This document shows positions 26,022 through 34,177 of a stretch of 39,225 nucleotides of DNA, piece by piece; the first letter of the stretch is position 1, and every line of letters starts with the position of its first letter. A program made the translations under genes and the position numbers. Source of the stretch: an uncultured Crocinitomix sp. (GTDB lineage: Bacteria > Bacteroidota > Bacteroidia > Flavobacteriales_D > Crocinitomicaceae); NCBI GenBank assembly GCA_905478225.1, contig CAJQHR010000030.1, positions 1 to 39,225 on the forward strand. The letters run 5' to 3'. Under the pieces are notes generated by a model. The model saw nothing but the letters and a program-made list of their open reading frames with translations, ran no database searches and was not told where the DNA came from.

Positions 26022-26438
26022 GATATGCTTGACTTTATAGCCTATGCCGCCAAGCGGAATTTTATCGGTTTAACGACAAATATAAATCTGAAAAGAAATG
26101 GTTTTGATTCTGAAAATTACAGATACGGAACCACTACTAACGGAACGTTAAACCTATTCGCAGATTTAAGTTTTAAGCACTTCACTATTCGAATTGCTGC
26201 CGGAACTTATTTTGAACATGCCATGATGGTTGAATCACAATTAAATCCGAACGAGCTTCCATTCAAACATTATGATACTGGAGGGAACGTTTGGTTCGGT
26301 AATGGTAAACTTCAATTGTTCACCAAACATTTCGAGGCATTTTTGGAATACCAAAAACCCTATAAAAGTAGCCTATACGGTTACACTCAATTATTAACAA
26401 AAAAGAAAATCAACACCGGTATTATTTATACCTTTTAA
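26022..26438 (+). pseudogene. C-terminal fragment of an outer-membrane barrel (probably TonB-dependent receptor)
   Basis: Directly after the msrA remnant, in the same frame, the reading frame encodes barrel strands: FIGLTTNINLKRNGF, GTLNLFADLSFKHFTIRIAAG, GNVWFGNGKLQLFTKHFEAFL and a terminal strand ending KINTGIIYTF with C-terminal Phe, the usual end of an outer-membrane barrel. There is no signal peptide or plug domain, so the 5' part is lost. A start at ATG 26025 would give a non-exported 137-aa fragment. It precedes DUF4625 and MbnP-like genes, which often follow a TonB-dependent receptor in Bacteroidota. Confidence 0.7.
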
Positions 26439-26448
26439 AACATTAAAA

Positions 26449-26847
26449 ATGAAATATTCTAGTAAAATAACAGTTATCATTGCAATAGCAGCCTTATCAT
26501 TCACAAGTACGTCTTGTAATAAAGATAAAGAAGATCCAACAATCGAAATCTCTGCTCCGGCAAAACACTCCATGCATAATTGGGGGAATGAAGTTCACCT
26601 TATGGCGACTTTTGGGGATGATCAAGGATTAAAAGACTATACAGTAATGATAGGAGATGCAGACGGGAACCATAGTCATGCGTTTGACTTTATGAAAACG
26701 GGAACAACAACTGAAATAACATATGCTTTTCACGAGCATTTTATGGTTCCAGATTCAGCCCCAGAAATGGCTTGGGCATACTTTACAGTAACGGATGCTG
26801 AAGACAAAACAAGTACAATGAAGTGGATGCTTCATTTTGAAGAATAA
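26449..26847 (+). CDS. DUF4625-type lipoprotein
   Basis: 132 aa. The signal IIAIAALSFTSTSCNKDKED ends in a lipobox (Cys23). The mature domain is Ig-like (PTIEISAPAKHSMHNWGNEV, LKDYTVMIGDADGNHSHAF, AWAYFTVTDAEDKTSTMKW) and fits DUF4625. It has a notable His content (HSMHNWGNEVHL, NHSHAF, HEHF) that could bind metal, in line with its neighbour MbnP. A 10-base gap separates it from the barrel fragment. Confidence 0.78.
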   Translation: MKYSSKITVIIAIAALSFTSTSCNKDKEDPTIEISAPAKHSMHNWGNEVHLMATFGDDQGLKDYTVMIGDADGNHSHAFDFMKTGTTTEITYAFHEHFMVPDSAPEMAWAYFTVTDAEDKTSTMKWMLHFEE

Positions 26848-26869
26848 AGAAATAAATCTATTTTGAGGG

Positions 26870-26889
26870 GTGCAAACACCATTTTGCAC
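26870..26889. repeat. Inverted repeat between DUF4625 and mbnP-like genes
   Basis: GTGCAAA-CACCAT-TTTGCAC: perfect 7-base arms around a 6-base loop, 22 bases before the next ATG. No T-run follows. It may be a regulator site or a hairpin that tunes expression of the mbnP-like gene. Confidence 0.45.
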
Positions 26890-26911
26890 TCGTCAATTAA
26901 ACAAACGAATT

Positions 26912-27673
26912 ATGAAAATAGCAACAAAATACATTTCAACACTAAGCCTTCTTCTCATACTCTTTGCTGGGACAACAGGATGTAAAAAGAATGGAGAAAA
27001 GATAGATTCTGATTTTACAATGTCTTTTCAAACACAGGTTAATGATGCGAATTATGCAATTAATGATGTCTATAGAAATGCCAGTGACATTGACATTATA
27101 TTTGAATCATTCCAGTTTTACTTATCGGATATAACAATTGTTAATTCAGACGGAGACGGCAGACTCGTGAGTGAAATCGAATTATTTAAATTTGATGCAA
27201 CTGGAAAATCTACATTAGACTTTAGAGTGCCACATGGAAATTACGAGTCCATTCAATTTGGAATTGGCGTTAAAAAGGAACTGAATGAAGCTGATCCTGC
27301 AAACTATTCAGAAGAAGGACATCCTTTGAATACAATTGAAAACACCTATTGGGGATGGGCTGGTATGTATCGATTCATCATGAATGAAGGTAGATACGAC
27401 GCAGATTTAGACGGCTCATTTGAGGGAATATTTGCCTATCATACTGGGCGCGAATTGAGTTATCGTACACTTTCATTAACACATGAATTTGTAATTTCCA
27501 AGAAAAAATCAAATACATTAAGTTTCAATATTGACCTCTATCAATTACTAGAAAAACCTGGAAATATAGTAGACGTATTGACGGAACCATTTTATCATGG
27601 TAGCACCGAAAATGAGGATATTTCCATTCGAATTAGCGACAACATGATGGGCGCCATAGAAATTGCACCTTAA
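26912..27673 (+). CDS. MbnP-like lipoprotein (copper-handling family)
   Basis: 253 aa from ATG 26912, giving a proper lipoprotein signal (LLLILFAGTTGCKKNG). The body fits MbnP: MSFQTQVNDANYAIND, then IDIIFESFQFYLSDITIVN, then IELFKFDATG, then TYWGWAGMYRFIMNEGRYDAD, then TLSFNIDLYQLLE. MbnP proteins bind copper and normally pair with MbnH, a di-haem peroxidase-like protein. No MbnH gene is present here, and the upstream receptor is truncated. The family call is from pattern recognition. Confidence 0.75.
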   Translation: MKIATKYISTLSLLLILFAGTTGCKKNGEKIDSDFTMSFQTQVNDANYAINDVYRNASDIDIIFESFQFYLSDITIVNSDGDGRLVSEIELFKFDATGKSTLDFRVPHGNYESIQFGIGVKKELNEADPANYSEEGHPLNTIENTYWGWAGMYRFIMNEGRYDADLDGSFEGIFAYHTGRELSYRTLSLTHEFVISKKKSNTLSFNIDLYQLLEKPGNIVDVLTEPFYHGSTENEDISIRISDNMMGAIEIAP

Positions 27674-27735
27674 AGGGAAATAAATACGACAGAATCAATA
27701 GATCCCGCCGTTCACGTTTTAACACCAAAAATGTG

Positions 27736-27743
27736 TAAGTTTG
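27736..27743 (+). promoter_or_regulatory. -7 element for the GT2/DUF2141 operon
   Basis: TAAGTTTG, a full TAnnTTTG match, 37 bases before the ATG at 27781. Confidence 0.4.
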
Positions 27744-27780
27744 AAAAGAGAACTTCGTCCAAACTCTTTTATACTTACCT

Positions 27781-29280
27781 ATGAAGGTCGCCATATTATT
27801 GATATTTACTTTATCAATCTGTTTTATATTCATTTACAGTCTCATACAACTGAGCCTTATCATTAATTATTTGCGTGATAAAAAGCGCCAAAAAAAGGCT
27901 GTTTCAGAGCTGTCAGACGAAGAACTTCCAGTTGTTACGATCCAACTTCCATTATTCAATGAGCTTTATGTTGTGGAAAGGCTTATTGATTGCATTTGCG
28001 CATTTGATTATCCAAAAGACAAACTTGAAATCCAAGTATTGGATGATTCGGACGACGAAAGTTTTGAAATTGCAGCGCGAAAGGTACACTTTTATCAATT
28101 ACAGGGCATTGACATTCAACATGTAAAAAGACCTGAGCGCATTGGATATAAAGCAGGCGCTTTGGCTTACGGAACTGAAATTTGCAAAGGAGAATTCATT
28201 GCCATATTTGATGCCGACTTTTTACCAGAGCCTGATTTCTTAAGAAAAACGATTCCGCATTTTGCAGACCCCAAAATTGGTGTGGTTCAATCGAAATGGG
28301 AATACGCCAATGCCGATTATTCATTTTTAACAAAAGTGCAGGCCTTTGGCTTAAACGCACATTTTACGATAGAACAAGTTGGAAGAAATGCCGGGGATCA
28401 TTTCATCAACTTCAACGGAACAGCCGGAATTTGGAGAAAAACGTGCATAGCAGACGCCGGGGGTTGGCAATCGGACACCATTACTGAAGATCTTGATTTG
28501 AGCTACCGTGCCCAATTAAAAGGATGGAAGTTTCAATACTTAGAAGAGCTAGGTTCACCGTCAGAACTTCCGGTAGAAATGAACGCACTTAAGGCGCAAC
28601 AATACCGTTGGACGAAAGGAGCCGCCGAGTGTGTAGGTAAGAATTTACCAAAAGTGATTCGCGCCAAAGGACTTTCAATACGAACTAAATTACATGCCAC
28701 TTTTCATTTAATGAACAGTTCTGTATTCGTTTTTATACTACTTTTATCGCTCTTATCAATGCCCGTAATTGCCATTAAACCTGAACTTGCTGAATACATA
28801 TTCCTCTATAAACTTTCCGCGTTTTTTATGTTGAGTTGGTTTATTTTGGCTGCTTTTTACTGGATTTCACATTCATACGGCAAACAAGACAAAGGCAAAC
28901 TATTGTTACAATTCCTTGTACAGTTCCCATTATTCTTATCCATTTCTATGGGCCTAGCTTTGCATAATAGCATTGCCGTCATTGAAGGTTGGATTGGGCG
29001 AAAAACACCATTCGTTAGAACGCCAAAGTTTAATCTCAACGAAAATACAAGCTGGGAGGAAAACAAATACAACGTTAAAAAAATTGGGCTACTTACCTAT
29101 TTTGAGCCAGCGCTTTTAATTTATTTCATTTTTACGTTTAATGAATGTATTAATTACGGTGATTTTGGAATGATGCCAATGGTTGGATTTTTAATTATCG
29201 GTTATAGTATTGTCTTTTATAGCTCCATTGCTCATTGGAAAAAATCTACCAAAACTTTTACCCATGGTCAAACTGCTTAG
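27781..29280 (+). CDS. Cellulose-synthase-like processive glycosyltransferase family 2
   Basis: 499 aa. One N-terminal membrane helix (~3-30), a GT-A catalytic domain, then four to five C-terminal helices. The processive D,D,D,QxxRW set is complete: DD (88-89, VLDDSDDES), FDAD (143-146), TED (235-237) and QQYRW (273-277). The plan is CESA/BcsA-like without a PilZ domain, so c-di-GMP control is not expected. It makes a beta-linked polysaccharide or a glycolipid (compare MgdA or glucosylceramide synthase-like GT2s). DUF2141 follows, overlapping its 3' end. No secretion partners are nearby. Confidence 0.9.
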   Translation: MKVAILLIFTLSICFIFIYSLIQLSLIINYLRDKKRQKKAVSELSDEELPVVTIQLPLFNELYVVERLIDCICAFDYPKDKLEIQVLDDSDDESFEIAARKVHFYQLQGIDIQHVKRPERIGYKAGALAYGTEICKGEFIAIFDADFLPEPDFLRKTIPHFADPKIGVVQSKWEYANADYSFLTKVQAFGLNAHFTIEQVGRNAGDHFINFNGTAGIWRKTCIADAGGWQSDTITEDLDLSYRAQLKGWKFQYLEELGSPSELPVEMNALKAQQYRWTKGAAECVGKNLPKVIRAKGLSIRTKLHATFHLMNSSVFVFILLLSLLSMPVIAIKPELAEYIFLYKLSAFFMLSWFILAAFYWISHSYGKQDKGKLLLQFLVQFPLFLSISMGLALHNSIAVIEGWIGRKTPFVRTPKFNLNENTSWEENKYNVKKIGLLTYFEPALLIYFIFTFNECINYGDFGMMPMVGFLIIGYSIVFYSSIAHWKKSTKTFTHGQTA

Positions 29281-29722
29281 TATTCTGGCTATAGGGTTGG
29301 GCTGTTTTACTTTGGCTTCATTTGATGAAGAAGAAAGTACTGCAGACTCAAAACTAACCGTGTTGTTTGACAACATTCGAAACAAAGACGGAAAAATTTA
29401 TGTTTTCATTTACAATTACGAAAATCAATATCCGGATAATCCGTATCGCAATTTTGAAATTAACAAACAAGTTGTTTCAGATTATGGAACATTGAAATTT
29501 ACTATACCTGAAAGTCTATGTAAAGGAAACTATGCCGTATCTGTTTTGGATGATGAAAATATGAATGAAGACTTAGACTCCTTTTTTGGAATGCCGACTG
29601 AAGGATATGGATTCTCAAATAACGTTTCCCCTTTTCTTTCAGTGCCTGATTATAAGGACCTTTTATTTGATCTGTCCACCAATAAAAAAACGATTAATCT
29701 TACGCTTCAATACTTTATCTAA
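29264..29722 (+). CDS. DUF2141 secreted protein
   Basis: 152 aa from ATG 29264. The signal peptide LLSILAIGLGCFTLAS is followed by a DUF2141 beta-sandwich (LTVLFDNIRNKDGKIYVFIY, KFTIPESLCKGNYAVSVLDD, ENMNEDLDSFFGMPTEGYGF). These domains are exported in Bacteroidota and have no proven function. The start lies 17 bases inside the GT2 gene and the stop abuts the ATG of the broken DUF547 gene, so it is coupled to both. Confidence 0.85.
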   Translation: MVKLLSILAIGLGCFTLASFDEEESTADSKLTVLFDNIRNKDGKIYVFIYNYENQYPDNPYRNFEINKQVVSDYGTLKFTIPESLCKGNYAVSVLDDENMNEDLDSFFGMPTEGYGFSNNVSPFLSVPDYKDLLFDLSTNKKTINLTLQYFI

Positions 29723-29844
29723 TGCGCCTAATAACTTTAATATTTAGTTTATTCATAGCTTCTTCTTCGTTTACTCAAATTCACGCTGATTTTTTTAGTA
29801 AAGCATTTTTTTCTTTAAAATGTACGCCAAAGATGGCCGTGTAA
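29722..29844 (+). pseudogene. DUF547 gene, N-terminal piece before a frameshift
   Basis: The ATG shares its A with the DUF2141 stop (TAATG). It encodes a signal peptide (LITLIFSLFIASSSFTQ) then ADFFSKAFFSLK and soon a TAA. At a T7 run (29806-29812) the DUF547 frame continues out of phase: YAKDGRVNYEALRSN and TRKAYLINAYNIL, the hallmark start of DUF547. One extra T (or loss of two) would restore it. The frameshift is real or a homopolymer error. Confidence 0.65.
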
Positions 29845-30488
29845 ACTACGAAGCTCTGCGCAGTAATTCAGAACAATTGGATTGGCTCGTTGATTATTTA
29901 GCGACAGAGACAATTGAAAAAACAACACGTAAAGCATATTTAATAAATGCCTATAATATTCTAAACGATAAAATGAGTGATGATGGAGATGGTATTACCA
30001 TAAGTTTTGACGATTGGCAAGCCCTTTGTTTTGACGAAAATTCTGATTTGGCTGATGAATTAGACTTAATTTTTGTGGGAGTTGGTTTTGACAATTATCA
30101 GTTAATTGAGGATTCACAATGCATTGACGCAGGTACGGACTTAGTTTCAGATGCGGTTGAAATTGATTTTGCCAATAATCCTCGACCAATAGGACCAGCT
30201 TATGATATTGGAGCTTATGAATATGCTGCCGAACTATCTATCAACGATTCTGAATCCGTCGAAATCAGCATTTACCCGAACCCCGCTAACGCTTATATTA
30301 GAATTGATTCCGATGATTCAGATGCAACTATTGAAACAATTGAATTGATCGATTTAAGTGGAAATGTGATTCGAAATTTTGGCGTTGAAAATCTGTTGGA
30401 TATAGAATCAATCCCAATGGGAATGTGTTTAATTCGGGTTAGTTTCGAATCGAATCCGGCAGTTTATAAAAAACTCGTTATTTATTAA
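29820..30488 (+). pseudogene. Chimera: DUF547 fragment joined to T9SS-type sorting domain of another protein
   Basis: 222 aa if read from ATG 29820, which would have no signal peptide. The first ~45 residues are DUF547 (ends AYLINAYNIL near 29958). The rest does not belong to DUF547: CIDAGTDLVSDAVEIDF and RPIGPAYDIGAYEY are the usual end of a parallel beta-helix surface protein. ISIYPNPANAYIRIDS to GVENLLDIESIPMG and YKKLVIY form a type A T9SS sorting domain. Two genes were probably joined by deletion or recombination. It overlaps the convergent TIGR04282 gene by 11 bases. Confidence 0.75.
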
Positions 30489-31104
30489 GCTTTTGGATAT
30501 GTTCTGAAAAATCAGGCGCAATGGCCGATTTTTCTAAATCCTCAATGGTATCTATATCATTCAAAATTTCAAATAGTTGAGCCGTATCTCTTTTATTATC
30601 AATCTCTTGCTTAGTGATGTTCAACAATTCTGTGGTACTCCAAGGCTTGTTTTCAAAAATATATAACCCTTCACTTTTAGACATACCAACCATATAATAA
30701 CCGCCGTCCTCAGCTGGTCCAAAAACAAAATCGTAATTAGAAAGTGCTTCAAATCCATTTTCGATTATCTCATGGCGAATTTCCGCCAAATCTGCGCCTA
30801 TGCCTATTATATTTTCATAACCTCCTTTAAAACCAGTTAAAAACGCATTCTTCATGCGGTCGCCCAAATTTTCACCAATTTGGATATACTTCAAACAATC
30901 CACCCAAGATTCCGCATCAATATGGTGGGAATAATGAACTTCAACGTCTGCGTTTTGCACGGCGCAACTTTCGCGTTCAGTAATATGGAATAAAGTTTTG
31001 TACACTTCAAATGCAGCAGCATCACCAATGGTTTTGGATAACCTGGTTTTAACTTTTCCAAAAAGTTTATTTTTTGCAAATACAATTAAAAGGTTCTTCT
31101 GCAT
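30478..31104 (-). CDS. TIGR04282-type arsenosugar-cluster glycosyltransferase (CofC-like)
   Basis: 208 aa from ATG 31104; TAATG overlap with the rhodanese stop decides this start over one 39 bases upstream. MQKNLLIVFAKNKLFGKVKTRLSKTIGD is the nucleotidyl/glycosyltransferase opening. GIGADLAEIRHEIIENGFEAL and FVFGPAEDGGYYMVGM are the family core. Family members are found with ArsS and are annotated as arsenosugar biosynthesis glycosyltransferases. It is last in the minus-strand unit DUF547-ArsS-rhodanese-this gene. Confidence 0.88.
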   Translation of the reverse strand: MQKNLLIVFAKNKLFGKVKTRLSKTIGDAAAFEVYKTLFHITERESCAVQNADVEVHYSHHIDAESWVDCLKYIQIGENLGDRMKNAFLTGFKGGYENIIGIGADLAEIRHEIIENGFEALSNYDFVFGPAEDGGYYMVGMSKSEGLYIFENKPWSTTELLNITKQEIDNKRDTAQLFEILNDIDTIEDLEKSAIAPDFSEHIQKLNK

Positions 31105-31607
31105 TAATAACGTGGTTTTCCTTTGTTCAGCCATTGTCCCCATTTTTTGGAGTAGAAATGTACCTCATCAGTTTTTTGATTGTTGTGATAAACGGGCAAA
31201 CCTTCATTCATCCATTGAATAATAGCGCCGTACACATTATAAACATTTTGGAATCCGTGCTTAATTAAGCGGTTACCAATTGTTTCGCTCCGCGCGCCAA
31301 TCGTGCAGTACACAATTACAAGATCTTCTTTACGAATCTTTTGTAATATCTTTTTTGAGAAAAATAAAAATCCAACGTGAATGGTTCCTTTAATTGCTGA
31401 TACTTGATACTCTCTTCCTTCGCGTGTATCCAAGAGATGTATTTTTTCTCCGTTTAAGATTTTTTTATACAGTTCTTGCGGCGGGGTCAATGGAACTGTT
31501 TTTTTACATTCCTCATTGAGCATTGCATCATACTCGGTCTGCGTTTTCCCTTGTGAAAAGCAAATTGAAGCTGAAAGCAGTAATACAAATACGCCCATAA
31601 ATTTCAT
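31104..31607 (-). CDS. Secreted rhodanese-like protein
   Basis: 167 aa. A signal peptide (FVLLLSASICFSQGK) is followed by a single rhodanese domain: IHLLDTREGREYQV, IKGTIHVGFLFFS, and the active loop VIVYCTIGARSETIG with catalytic Cys, then FQNVYNVYGAIIQWMNEGLP. It may transfer sulfur or handle thiols in the periplasm. Its gene lies between arsS and the TIGR04282 gene, 6 bases after arsS, a position often seen in Flavobacteriia. Confidence 0.88.
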   Translation of the reverse strand: MKFMGVFVLLLSASICFSQGKTQTEYDAMLNEECKKTVPLTPPQELYKKILNGEKIHLLDTREGREYQVSAIKGTIHVGFLFFSKKILQKIRKEDLVIVYCTIGARSETIGNRLIKHGFQNVYNVYGAIIQWMNEGLPVYHNNQKTDEVHFYSKKWGQWLNKGKPRY

Positions 31608-31613
31608 TTTATA

Positions 31614-32645
31614 TTAAGTCAATGATCCCTGACAACTTGAACCTTCTCCAGCGGTGCATCCAAAACAATGTTGATTGAATACAATCTCGCGGTTAGCCAA
31701 TTCTTCGGCATCAAAATCCATAATGTTTCTTGATTTTTTAACGGCCACTGGCATTTTCAAAATTTGATTAAAATCACAATCGAAAAGATTTCCGTTCCAA
31801 TCAACAGACAATGTATTGGTGCACATTACCTCAGTTGCCGCGAATGGATTAAAGCTATTCGCTAAAACTTCTATATACTCATTTAGTTTACCCTCACCTT
31901 CTAAATACTCCAAGAAGCGGCTCACGGGTAGGTTTGTAATGGTGTATAAATTATGAAAATCGATATTGAATCGTTCTCCTAATTCTCTTTTATAATCGTC
32001 TTCGAGTTTCGCTTGACTTGGTGCAATAAACGCTCCACCTGGGTTGTACACAAGGTGAAGTGGTAAATCAGCTTGTCTGCCATAACCCAATTCGTTCAAT
32101 ATTTTCAAGGCTTGAATGGATCGATTAAATGTACCGTCTCCACGCTGGGCATCCGTATTTTCTTCAGTATAGCATGGCAATGAAGAGATGATTGTTACTT
32201 TATGTTTTGCCAAAAATTCCGGATATGTTTTGAATTTACCTTCTACTAAAATGGTCAAATTACTTCGAATGATCGTTTCCAAATCGCGTTTTGAAAGCTC
32301 TTCTATCAACCACTTAAAATCTGGATTCATTTCTGGAGCTCCGCCTGTCAAATCAACAGTTTTAATTGATTGATTCGCATCAATTACCTCCAAACATTTT
32401 TCTAAAATATGTTTGGGCGTAATCTCTTTTCTTCTGGGTGAAGAATCGACATGACAATGGGTGCATTCCATATTACACATATAACCAACGTTAATTTGCA
32501 TAATCTCCAACCCTTTTGGTTTTAAAGGGAATGAACCACAAGCCTTCATTTTAGAAATGAATGAGGTTCCCGCTGCTGCTGACTGATTTAATAAATCGAT
32601 TTGAGTTTTAATCCTCAACCGTTTTTGAACTATCGTATTACTCAT
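31614..32645 (-). CDS. arsS: Arsenosugar biosynthesis radical SAM protein ArsS
   Basis: 343 aa. The radical SAM cluster motif is C57-x3-C61-x2-C64 (CNMECTHCHVDSSP), followed by VDLTGGAPEMNP. C-terminal Cys residues CTNTLSVDWNGNLFDCD and C327/C330/C338 (CFGCTAGEGSSC) resemble the DUF3641/SPASM-like end of ArsS. ArsS proteins use SAM to build 5'-deoxy-5'-dimethylarsinoyl adenosine-type arsenosugar precursors from methylated arsenic. No arsM is present in the window, so the substrate must come from elsewhere. The ATG lies 8 bases inside the DUF547 gene end. Confidence 0.9.
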   Translation of the reverse strand: MSNTIVQKRLRIKTQIDLLNQSAAAGTSFISKMKACGSFPLKPKGLEIMQINVGYMCNMECTHCHVDSSPRRKEITPKHILEKCLEVIDANQSIKTVDLTGGAPEMNPDFKWLIEELSKRDLETIIRSNLTILVEGKFKTYPEFLAKHKVTIISSLPCYTEENTDAQRGDGTFNRSIQALKILNELGYGRQADLPLHLVYNPGGAFIAPSQAKLEDDYKRELGERFNIDFHNLYTITNLPVSRFLEYLEGEGKLNEYIEVLANSFNPFAATEVMCTNTLSVDWNGNLFDCDFNQILKMPVAVKKSRNIMDFDAEELANREIVFNQHCFGCTAGEGSSCQGSLT

Positions 32646-33354
32646 TTAGTGACCAGTTATATGGAAGATATTCAATTTTTGCAGTTGATTCAATTTGAAC
32701 TTTTGAATATTTATTTAAATATTGAATTAATGTTTGATCGTCTTTTACAAAGTCTGTCGAATACCAATCGAATATTTTTGAAATTTTTATTTTCTTAGGG
32801 GTAATATTATTATGCTTCGGATTATTGATATATTCTTTTGTCAATTTTGTCATTCTTGAACTGATATTCTCTTCAGTAAAGGCGTGATTCCAAATTCTTG
32901 GACAAGAATACGAGGCGCAATTAATTACGAAATGGATTCTGGGATCCTTCATTTTTCTCAATATTTCATTTTCAACATGCGCTAAAGTAAAGGTCTTATC
33001 CCCTAGTTTCACCAATTTAACTGACCAAAGATCTTTCCCGCTGAAAGAAGCATCTTTTACAGAATTTAAAGGATATTTAACCAATACTAATTTTAGTGTG
33101 TACGCATTGTACGCGTTACAGTAATAAGCTTTCTTTGCATTTCTTCCCCAATCGCTTGACGGAAAAGTGCCTCTCAATTCAGTGATGTACGCATCTAATG
33201 AATCCATCTGCGTTTTCATTCCTTTGTAATTCACCTTACCAGTAGAACTGACATATTTGTTTAAAAATCGATCAAAAATACTATGATCTGGCTGTTCAGA
33301 CGCAAAGGTCATTCCAGATACCATAAGAAGGCTGAGTAATATTAACTTTTTCAT
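32638..33354 (-). CDS. DUF547 secreted protein
   Basis: 238 aa, complete. The signal peptide (LILLSLLMVSGMTFASEQ) is followed by DUF547: FDRFLNKYVSSTGKVNYKGM, AKKAYYCNAYNAYTLKLVLV, LAHVENEILRKMKDPRIHF and VINCASYSCPRIWNHAFTEE. It has the Cys-Ser/Cys pattern of a possible thiol hydrolase, but function is unknown. It heads the arsenosugar unit and overlaps arsS. The broken DUF547 gene at 29722 is a second, decayed relative across the convergent junction. Confidence 0.88.
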   Translation of the reverse strand: MKKLILLSLLMVSGMTFASEQPDHSIFDRFLNKYVSSTGKVNYKGMKTQMDSLDAYITELRGTFPSSDWGRNAKKAYYCNAYNAYTLKLVLVKYPLNSVKDASFSGKDLWSVKLVKLGDKTFTLAHVENEILRKMKDPRIHFVINCASYSCPRIWNHAFTEENISSRMTKLTKEYINNPKHNNITPKKIKISKIFDWYSTDFVKDDQTLIQYLNKYSKVQIESTAKIEYLPYNWSLNE

Positions 33355-33358
33355 TTTA

Positions 33359-33571
33359 TATTAATTATTCAGTGTAGTCGGGTTTTATTTAAATTGCTTA
33401 CAGATTAAATTTATTTTTCCATTTTCCGAAAGATAACAATAAGCAGTCCAACAAGCAAAAAACAGAAGCTTGTGCTATTTGTTCAACTTTTCAAGTGAGG
33501 CTTTATCTGTCTCAGAAGAAAAAATTCAGGAACTCAATACCTTAATGTTTGAGAATAGTAAACTGAAATTG
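33359..33571. other. Intergenic stretch with possible decayed coding traces
   Basis: About 210 bases with no intact gene. On the minus strand a short piece (LLVGLLIVIFRKMEK, stop near 33413) reads like the end of a membrane protein. On the plus strand a heptad-like run (SEEKIQELNTLMFENSKLKL, near 33515-33570) reads like a coiled-coil end. Neither has a start. They may be remnants or chance. Confidence 0.25.
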
Positions 33572-34177
33572 CTATTCGTCTGATCGATAATAACCATAAC
33601 TTATTTTCGACACCAATTCAGCTACCTTAAGCTCATCTGCTACTCGGTGAATAAAAATGATATTTTCATCACTACCTGAATCCACCATTCCGCACTAATA
33701 GCCATATGCACGTAGAATACTATCACATTTGAAAATACATTTATAATCATTAAAAGCAAAGTATTCGCAAGCCTTTGATAAGTCCACCTCAATATCGAAA
33801 TTCTCTTGCATAAGCTCCGTCACTTGCGCGCCAGAGCTAAATCGTCCACTCAATCGCAATAGATACGGTATATCTTTTGACTCAATAAACTGAACGACAA
33901 AATCTAAATTTGAAAAATGCTCCAAACTATTTTCATGATTCGCCATAGTATCTATGAAATTATGAAATTCATCTTGATAGTTTTCACTTAAAACAAGATC
34001 TGCCAGTGCAAGGAAAGCCTGTTTTACTTATTCAAATTTTAAAAAAATTGCATCTTTTTCATCTTCGACTTCAATTTCATCTTCGATTATGCTATCATAA
34101 GCCAAGCAAGCAGAGAAACTCATGCTAACAATAAAAAAAACAAATCCAAAAACTATGTTTGGTGAAATTTTTATCAT
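33572..34177 (-). pseudogene. Lipoprotein gene with two in-frame stop codons
   Basis: From ATG 34177, directly after the cyclo-ligase stop, one frame runs 201 codons to TAG at 33574-33572. It is interrupted by TAA (34030-34028, codon 50) and TAG (33697-33695, codon 161). The pieces read continuously: a signal with lipobox (FVFFIVSMSFSACLAYD), an acidic stretch (EDEIEVEDEKDAIF), then VKQAFLALADLVLSENYQD, SLEHFSNLDFVVQFIESKD, and a tail ENIIFIHRVADELKVAELVS. No family is recognised. The longest open piece is 83 codons (33946-33695). It resembles a lost lipoprotein with point nonsense mutations. Confidence 0.7.

Noticed and set aside
27633-27833. Minus-strand 66-codon frame over the GT2 start
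   Set aside because: It lies antisense to the mbnP-like end and GT2 start and contains the GT2 promoter element; no features of a real gene.
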